Source of the DNA: Candidatus Pelagibacter sp.
GTDB lineage: Bacteria; Pseudomonadota; Alphaproteobacteria; Pelagibacterales; Pelagibacteraceae
Assembly: GCA_028408025.1 (NCBI GenBank)
Contig: JAOOKL010000018.1
Location: 1 to 12,052, forward strand
Reading direction: 5' to 3'
Length of the DNA: 12,052 nucleotides
Positions 7,314 to 12,052 of this stretch are shown piece by piece; the first letter of the stretch is position 1, and every line of letters begins with the position of its first letter. The notes beneath the pieces were generated by a model. That model saw only the letters and a list, made by a program, of their open reading frames with translations. It searched no databases and was not told where the DNA came from. The translations under genes were made by a program, and so were the position numbers.

Positions 7314-8877
7314 ATGCTTGATAACAACTTAATTCAATCGACTTCTTCATGGCCTTTTGTAGAAATCAGGAAGCTTTTAAAAGATAGAAAAGATTTAATA
7401 AAAGCTAAAAATAAAATTATTTTTCAAACAGGTTATGGACCTAGTGGCCTACCCCATATTGGTACATTTGGAGAAGTTGCAAGGACTTCAATGATGATCA
7501 ACGCGTTAAATCATATCCAAAAAATAGATTACGAACTCATAACATTTTCTGATGATATGGATGGATTAAGAAAAATTCCAGATAATATTCCAAATGATGA
7601 AATTTTAAAAAATAATATTGGAAAACCCCTTACCTCAATTCCAGACCCATTTAAAAAATATAATAGTTTTGGTGAACATAATAATGAAATGTTAAAAGAA
7701 TTTTTACATAAATTTAAATTCAAATTTAAATTTAAGAGCGCTACTGAAAATTACAAAAAAGGAGTTTTTAACAACAGCCTTATGCGTGTTTTAGAAAAAT
7801 ATGATGATATTATGAATATCATCTTACCCACTTTAAGAGAAGAAAGAAGAAAGACATACTGTCCATTTTTACCAATATGCCCAAAAACTGGTAAAGTGCT
7901 CGAGGTACCCTTATTAGACATGGATAAGAAAACTGGAAAAGTGATTTTTGATAATCAAGGAGAAAAATTAGAAACAAATATTTTAGATGGCAATTGTAAA
8001 CTTCAATGGAAAGTAGACTGGGCAATGAGATGGTTTACTTTTGATATAGACTTTGAAATGTATGGTAAAGATTTGACTGAAAGCGCAATATTATCAAATA
8101 AAATATGCAGAACACTCGGAAAAAGTCCTCCAAACGGATTTGCGTATGAATTATTTTTAGATGAAAAAGGTGAAAAAATTTCTAAATCAAAAGGAAACGG
8201 AATATCTATTGAACAATGGCTTAGATACGCTTCTCCTGAAAGTCTCTCTTTATATATGTACCCAAACCCTAAAAGAGCAAAAAAAACTTTATTCTGCAGT
8301 AGTACCAAAAACCGTTGATGAATATTTGTTGTTGATTGAAAAGTTTACTGCTCAAGATGATAAAAATAAAATTATGAATCCTGTCTGGCATGTTCATAAT
8401 GGAACTCCACCAAAAGAAAAAATTGTTATGTCTTTTTCCATGCTTCTTAACTTAGTGGGTTCTAGCAATGCTAACAATAAAGAAATAGTTTGGAAATTTA
8501 TAAATAGGTTTCATAAAGAAGTTAAAAGAGAGAATCATCCAATTCTTGATGGTTTAACTCAATACGCAATAAATTATTTTAAAGATAAAATAGAGCCCAA
8601 CAAAAGATTTAAAAAAGCAAGTGATGAAGAAAAGAAAGCCCTTTCTAATTTGGTTTTAAAACTGAAAGAAATTGATGAAACTTTAGATCCCGAGGAGATA
8701 CAAACTCTAGTGTATTCTGTTGGAAAAGAAAATGGTTATGAAAAAAACTTGAGAGAATGGTTTAAATTAATATATGAAGTCGTGTTTGGTGTGGAAAATG
8801 GTCCTCGTATGGGCTTTTTTGTAAAATTTTTTGGACTTAAGGAAACAATTGGATTAATAAATGAAAAAATAAAATAA
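7314..8877 (+). CDS. lysK: Class I lysyl-tRNA synthetase, interrupted by a one-base frameshift
   Basis: Charges tRNA-Lys. The catalytic fold is class I (archaeal/alphaproteobacterial type), not the class II LysS. The first frame (7314-8318) holds the HIGH-like motif in GPSGLPHIGT (HIGT, residues 48-51) and the KMSKS-like KISKSKG (288-294). The second frame, entered at 8287 and running to TAA at 8875-8877, encodes the C-terminal helical anticodon-binding part. The family sequence reads through smoothly as PNPKRAKK, then LYSAVVPKTVDEYL, only if one A of the A8 run at 8279-8286 is skipped; the joined protein is 520 residues, normal for the family. Read as is, translation stops at 8318 after 334 residues. 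This is either a sequencing or assembly error, a slippage-rescued gene, or a fresh mutation. The stop shares one base with the pyrD start (TAATG). A K-F dipeptide repeat occupies residues 133-141. Confidence 0.93.
8279..8286 (+). other. A8 homopolymer: frameshift or slippage site in lysyl-tRNA synthetase
   Basis: Eight consecutive A's follow GAGC. Reading through gives GCA AAA AAA ACT TTA and a TGA 30 bases later. Seven A's would give GCA AAA AAA CTT TAT and restore the conserved second half of the enzyme. The shift point is located to within this run by the conserved residues on either side. Confidence 0.9.
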
Positions 8878-9923
8878 TGTTCTCAATTTTAAGGCCTTAT
8901 ATATTCTCTTTGGACCCCGAAGTGGCACACGATTTAGCAATTAGATCACTAAAAATAAATATTTTACCAAAAAGTTTTTTTGAAGTTGATAATGAAGAGA
9001 TACTTAAAACAAATTTATTTAATTATACTATTCCCAATCCTATAGGATTAGCTGCTGGATTTGACAAAAGTGCTGAGGTTTATAATTCACTTTTTAGGTT
9101 TGGTTATGGTTTCATAGAAGTTGGCACAGTAACCCCTAAAAGACAATTAGGGAATTCAAAGCCTAGAATATTTAGACTTGAGAAAGACAAGGCATTAATT
9201 AATAGGCTAGGTTTCAATAATCATGGTTCAGAAATAATTTCGAAAAGACTTTCACAAAATATTCCGGAGGGATTTCTCGGTATAAATATTGGACCCAACA
9301 AAGATACAAAAAATAAAGTCGAAGACTATTATATCTGTTTATCTAAACTCGCTTCATACTCTGGCTACATAACAATAAATATTTCTTCACCTAATACTGA
9401 AGGACTAAGAGATTTTCATGATCAAAATGAAATGGAAAAACTATTAATAGGATTAAATAAAATTAGAAAAGAAAAAAAGATTAATCAACCAGTCGTTTTA
9501 AAATTATCCCCTGATATAAGTGACAGCAAAATAAGTCCAATAATAGAATTAATCAAAAAATATAAAATACATGGTGTCATTATTTCAAATACCACAGATA
9601 AAAACCGGGAAAGTCTAATCGACTCAAAAAAATCTGAGATAGGAGGATTGTCTGGTCAACCATTAAAGAATATTTCAACAAAACTTATTAAAAAATTTTA
9701 TAAAGAGACCAGAGGGAAAATTCAAATTGTAGGAGTTGGAGGAATTGACTCTGGTGAAAGCACCTTTGAAAAAATAACTGCAGGAGCTAATGCAGTACAA
9801 TTGTATACTGGCATGATTTATAAAGGTCCAGGAATTGTTAAAAATATTAAAACTGACTTAATTTCAATTTTAAAAAAACATAATTTCAAGAATATTAAGG
9901 ATGCAGTTGGAATTAATGCTTGA
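8877..9923 (+). CDS. pyrD: Dihydroorotate dehydrogenase (quinone), class 2
   Basis: A 348-residue FMN enzyme that oxidises dihydroorotate to orotate in pyrimidine synthesis and passes electrons to quinone at the inner membrane. The class 2 pattern is clear. An N-terminal helical extension (about residues 1-45) of the type that contacts membrane and quinone is present, followed by NPIGLAAGFDKSAE (54-67), EVGTVTPKRQLGNSKPR (81-97) and INRLGFNNHG (108-117). NISSPNTEGLR (168-178) contains Ser171 at the position of the catalytic base of class 2 enzymes. FMN phosphate-binding segments follow: SNTT (237-240), GGLSGQPL (256-263) and VGVGGIDSGE (285-294). The start overlaps the synthetase stop by one base, which implies translational coupling. 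No other pyr genes are adjacent. Confidence 0.97.
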   Translation: MFSILRPYIFSLDPEVAHDLAIRSLKINILPKSFFEVDNEEILKTNLFNYTIPNPIGLAAGFDKSAEVYNSLFRFGYGFIEVGTVTPKRQLGNSKPRIFRLEKDKALINRLGFNNHGSEIISKRLSQNIPEGFLGINIGPNKDTKNKVEDYYICLSKLASYSGYITINISSPNTEGLRDFHDQNEMEKLLIGLNKIRKEKKINQPVVLKLSPDISDSKISPIIELIKKYKIHGVIISNTTDKNRESLIDSKKSEIGGLSGQPLKNISTKLIKKFYKETRGKIQIVGVGGIDSGESTFEKITAGANAVQLYTGMIYKGPGIVKNIKTDLISILKKHNFKNIKDAVGINA

Positions 9924-9948
9924 CCGCTCTTTTAAGTAGAATTATATA
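9920..9948 (+). promoter_or_regulatory. Candidate sigma-70-type promoter for rpmB
   Basis: TTGACC (9920-9925, five of six matches to TTGACA, overlapping the pyrD stop) is separated by 17 bases from TATATA (9943-9948). Spacing is ideal. Transcription would start only about 8-10 bases before the rpmB ATG and might clip the Shine-Dalgarno AGGA at 9954-9957, which counts against it. Confidence 0.35.
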
Positions 9949-9963
9949 GCTGTAGGAAAAATT

Positions 9964-10242
9964 ATGTCTAAAAGATGCGAATTAACTGGAATATCACCTT
10001 TAAAAGGTCATAACGTAAGTCACGCAAAAAACAAAACTAAACGAAGATTTTTGCCTAACTTAAAAAAGGTAACTTTTAGAAGTGACATCCTTAAAAAAAA
10101 TATAAAATTAAATGTCACTAATGCTGCCTTGAGAACAGTTGATTTCAAAGGTGGATTGGATAAATTTTTAATTTCAGCGAAAACATCTAATTTATCAAAA
10201 AAGGTTAAAAAGTTAAAAGCTTCGGTATCGTCTAAACTATAA
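9964..10242 (+). CDS. rpmB: 50S ribosomal protein L28
   Basis: A 92-residue basic protein with the L28 signature at its start: SKRCELTG (residues 2-9), then NVSHAKNKTKRRFLPNLKKV (17-36). The C-terminal part has VTNAALRTVDFKGGLDKFL (51-69) and a lysine-rich tail, as in alphaproteobacterial L28, which is longer than the E. coli form. It belongs to the large ribosomal subunit near the exit-site region. It has the clearest ribosome binding site in the window, AGGA at 9954-9957, six bases before the ATG, in keeping with high expression. The transporter gene starts three bases after its stop. Confidence 0.97.
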   Translation: MSKRCELTGISPLKGHNVSHAKNKTKRRFLPNLKKVTFRSDILKKNIKLNVTNAALRTVDFKGGLDKFLISAKTSNLSKKVKKLKASVSSKL

Positions 10243-10245
10243 TTC

Positions 10246-10818
10246 ATGAGTTTATTTTATAAACTGTCAATTTTGATGGGATTTATAGTAGTCTCCTCTA
10301 ATTACTTAGTTCAATTTCCGATAACATATTATGGGTTAAATGAAATTTTAACTTATGGAGCGTTTAGTTACCCTATTACTTTTCTTATAACTGATTTAGC
10401 AAATAGAGCTTATGGCAAGACAGTTGCAAGAAAAATTGTTTATATTGGTTTTCTAATAGGCATTGTTCTAACCCTTTTTGTTTCAACAAATTTTTCAGAT
10501 ATAATATCTGTAAGAATTGCGATAGGGTCAGGCATTGCTTTTTTCTTGGCTCAGAACCTAGATGTTCAAATCTTTGATCGCCTTAGAAAAAAAACCTGGT
10601 ATGTAGCTCCTCTAACATCTTCTATTTTAGGATCTATAACAGATACATTTATTTTCTTTTCTATAGCTTTTTATAAAACCGGCATACCGTGGGTAACACT
10701 TGCTCTTGGTGATCTAGCAGTAAAATTATTAATAGCTTTAGTAATGTTAATTCCATTCAGATTTCTTCTAAAAAATATCAAAGATATCTCTGAGAAATCA
10801 GTTGAGAAATTGATTTAA
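10246..10818 (+). CDS. yhhQ: Queuosine precursor transporter, YhhQ/VUT (DUF165) family
   Basis: A 190-residue inner-membrane protein with about six hydrophobic segments. Family motifs are well preserved: [19 protein letters not shown] (residues 36-54), [13 protein letters not shown] (102-114), [10 protein letters not shown] (125-134) and [13 protein letters not shown] (148-160). YhhQ proteins salvage 7-deazaguanine precursors (preQ0/preQ1) for queuosine at tRNA position 34. Which precursor this one takes up cannot be told, and no queuosine genes are visible nearby. It starts three bases after rpmB and is probably in the same transcript. Its stop overlaps the cobT stop on the other strand: TTAA at 10815-10818 supplies TAA to both genes. 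Confidence 0.88.
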   Translation: MSLFYKLSILMGFIVVSSNYLVQFPITYYGLNEILTYGAFSYPITFLITDLANRAYGKTVARKIVYIGFLIGIVLTLFVSTNFSDIISVRIAIGSGIAFFLAQNLDVQIFDRLRKKTWYVAPLTSSILGSITDTFIFFSIAFYKTGIPWVTLALGDLAVKLLIALVMLIPFRFLLKNIKDISEKSVEKLI

Positions 10819-12052
10819 TGAATTGTTTTTTTGTTTTTTTCAACAAATAAATCAGTTAACTGATTAATCATTACATCACCCAAATCTTGTACATCAGTAA
10901 TCTTGATTGCTTGATTGTAGTACCTAGTAACATCATGACCAATACCAATGGCTAATAATTCTATGTTGGACTTATTTTCTATCCATTTAACAATATTCTT
11001 TAAATTAGTTTCTAAATAATCACTTGTATTAGTAGATAGCGTTGAGTCATCTACAGGAGCACCATCTGAAATTACCATCAAGATTTTTCTTTCTTCTTTT
11101 CTCCTAGACATCTTACTGTAAGCCCACTTAAGAGCTTCACCGTCTATATTTTCTTTAAGCAAGCCCTCTTTAAGCATTAAACCCATATTATTTTTTGCTT
11201 GTCTCCAAGGAGTATCTGCAGATTTATAAATTATATGTCTAAGGTCATTTAATCTTCCTGGAAAAGAAGGTTTGTCATTTTTCATCCATTTATCTCTCGA
11301 TGATCCACCTTTCCAGTGTTTTGTAGTAAAACCTAAAATTTCAACTTTTACAGAGCATCTTTCAAGAGTTCTTGCAAGAATGTCTGCACAAATTGCTGCA
11401 ACTGAAATTGGTTTGCCTCTCATTGATCCTGAGTTATCTATCAAAATTGTTACTAATGTATCTTTGAATTCCACATCTTTTTCTTTTTTAAAAGATAAAG
11501 AGTTAAAGGGATCCATAATAATCCTTGGCAATTTAGAAGTATCTAATAAACCCTCCTCTAAATCAAAATTCCATGATCGATTTTGTTTAGCCAAAAGCTT
11601 TCTTTGTAATTTATTAGCTAGTTTAGATATAAAATTTTTTAATTGTAATAATTGTTGGTCTAAATTTCTTCTTAACCTATTCAATTCTTCCTCATTTTCA
11701 AGATCTTCAGCTTTAATAATTTCATCAAATTCTTCTGTGTAGGATTTATATTTAAGGTCTCCTAAGTTTTTTTTGATGTTTTTTCTAAAATCAGTATTAG
11801 ATTTGTCTTCTACCTCTACTTCTTTCCCGTCTTGATCAGACTCTTTCGTTTGATTTTCTAAATCTGGAATTCCTGATTCAATTGACATTTCATGTTGTTC
11901 TTGATCTTGCTTTTCAGCTTTTTGCTCTTGATTTTTTGGATGATTTTGCTTTTCATCTTTATTTTCTTCTTCATTTTTATCTTCATCTTCAAGATTTTCA
12001 TCTAAACTCATGTTAGTTATTAAATCAGAAACTATAGAATTATACTGAGTTT
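10815..12052 (-). CDS. cobT: Cobaltochelatase subunit CobT, VWA-domain protein (5' end outside window)
   Basis: The visible C-terminal part is over 400 residues. It has an acidic, low-complexity linker rich in Glu, Asp, Lys and Gln, a helical segment, and a von Willebrand A domain. Its metal-site motif is DNSGSM (11421-11438). CobT-typical segments follow: [36 protein letters not shown] and [12 protein letters not shown]. CobT partners the AAA+ ATPase CobS, and with CobN inserts cobalt in aerobic cobalamin synthesis. The ATG at 12011 is not a credible start: the frame stays open to the window edge, and its codons (SIVSDLITN before [13 protein letters not shown]) match the helix that precedes the acidic linker in full-length CobT of about 600 residues. 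Adjacency to rpmB resembles other alphaproteobacteria. Whether it serves B12 synthesis here is open. Confidence 0.92.
   Translation of the reverse strand, partial: TQYNSIVSDLITNMSLDENLEDEDKNEEENKDEKQNHPKNQEQKAEKQDQEQHEMSIESGIPDLENQTKESDQDGKEVEVEDKSNTDFRKNIKKNLGDLKYKSYTEEFDEIIKAEDLENEEELNRLRRNLDQQLLQLKNFISKLANKLQRKLLAKQNRSWNFDLEEGLLDTSKLPRIIMDPFNSLSFKKEKDVEFKDTLVTILIDNSGSMRGKPISVAAICADILARTLERCSVKVEILGFTTKHWKGGSSRDKWMKNDKPSFPGRLNDLRHIIYKSADTPWRQAKNNMGLMLKEGLLKENIDGEALKWAYSKMSRRKEERKILMVISDGAPVDDSTLSTNTSDYLETNLKNIVKWIENKSNIELLAIGIGHDVTRYYNQAIKITDVQDLGDVMINQLTDLFVEKNKKTIH
10850..10865. repeat. Perfect 16-bp palindrome near the end of cobT
   Basis: AATCAGTTAACTGATT is exactly self-complementary and encodes NQLTD within the C-terminus of cobT. 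It lies just past the yhhQ stop. The T-runs (10825-10840) lie before it on the plus strand, which is the wrong order for an intrinsic terminator of yhhQ. It may be coincidental. Confidence 0.3.

Noticed and set aside
8161..8877. Separate gene starting at the ATG at 8161
   Set aside because: Its first 40 or so residues are out-of-frame reading of the synthetase KISKSKG region. Only the part after 8287 is conserved, and it is the synthetase C-terminus, not an independent protein.
10020..10247. 75-codon open frame on the - strand opposite rpmB
   Set aside because: Antisense shadow of the ribosomal protein gene; hydrophobic composition follows from complementing lysine codons.
10824..10840. T-runs after yhhQ as a terminator
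   Set aside because: No stable GC-bearing hairpin precedes them; they encode the lysine-rich C-terminus of cobT on the other strand.
11272..11742. 156-codon open frame on the + strand opposite cobT
   Set aside because: It is antisense to a well-conserved VWA-domain gene, and its serine/leucine-rich translation is what complementary AT-rich coding DNA produces; no family features.
1..12052. CRISPR arrays, insertion sequences, phage or defence genes
   Set aside because: No spaced direct repeats, no transposase or integrase-like proteins and no defence-type domains were seen on either strand.

Overview
The window is AT-rich and gene-dense. Intergenic gaps are short and there are no insertion sequences, phage genes or CRISPR arrays. 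A class I lysyl-tRNA synthetase, a class 2 PyrD and an rpmB-to-cobT neighbourhood suggest an alphaproteobacterium. The base composition and compactness resemble streamlined marine lineages such as Pelagibacterales (SAR11). This placement is an inference from gene content and style, not from a marker phylogeny.

Left part (1-3532, + strand): the C-terminal tail of pheT, then lepA (EF4), then a family-4-like glycosyltransferase, then tRNA-Ser(GGA). Spacing is extreme. The pheT stop abuts the lepA start, lepA and the glycosyltransferase share one base (TAATG), and the last base of the glycosyltransferase stop codon is also the first base of the tRNA. A small unrecognised exported protein follows. 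Its 3' side is a 121-bp convergent gap that holds an unusually GC-rich hairpin.

Middle part (3654-7222, - strand): a trkH-ampG-NlpC/P60 cluster. TrkH is a potassium-uptake channel subunit. AmpG imports muropeptides, and the NlpC/P60 protein, which has no signal peptide, could cut their stem peptides inside the cell. The last two therefore form a plausible peptidoglycan-recycling pair.

Right part (7314-10818, + strand): class I lysyl-tRNA synthetase, pyrD (pyrimidine synthesis), rpmB (ribosomal protein L28) and a YhhQ/VUT-type queuosine-precursor transporter. The synthetase reading frame is broken by one base at a run of eight A's, although the protein on both sides is fully conserved. It then converges with cobT (- strand), a VWA-domain cobaltochelatase-type subunit whose 5' end lies outside the window; the two genes overlap by four bases at their stop codons.

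Most of the window is housekeeping. I see no clear new system. The points most worth checking are the A8 frameshift in the essential lysyl-tRNA synthetase, the stop codon/tRNA overlap, the structured-looking GC-rich element at 3617-3648 and the ampG-NlpC/P60 pairing.
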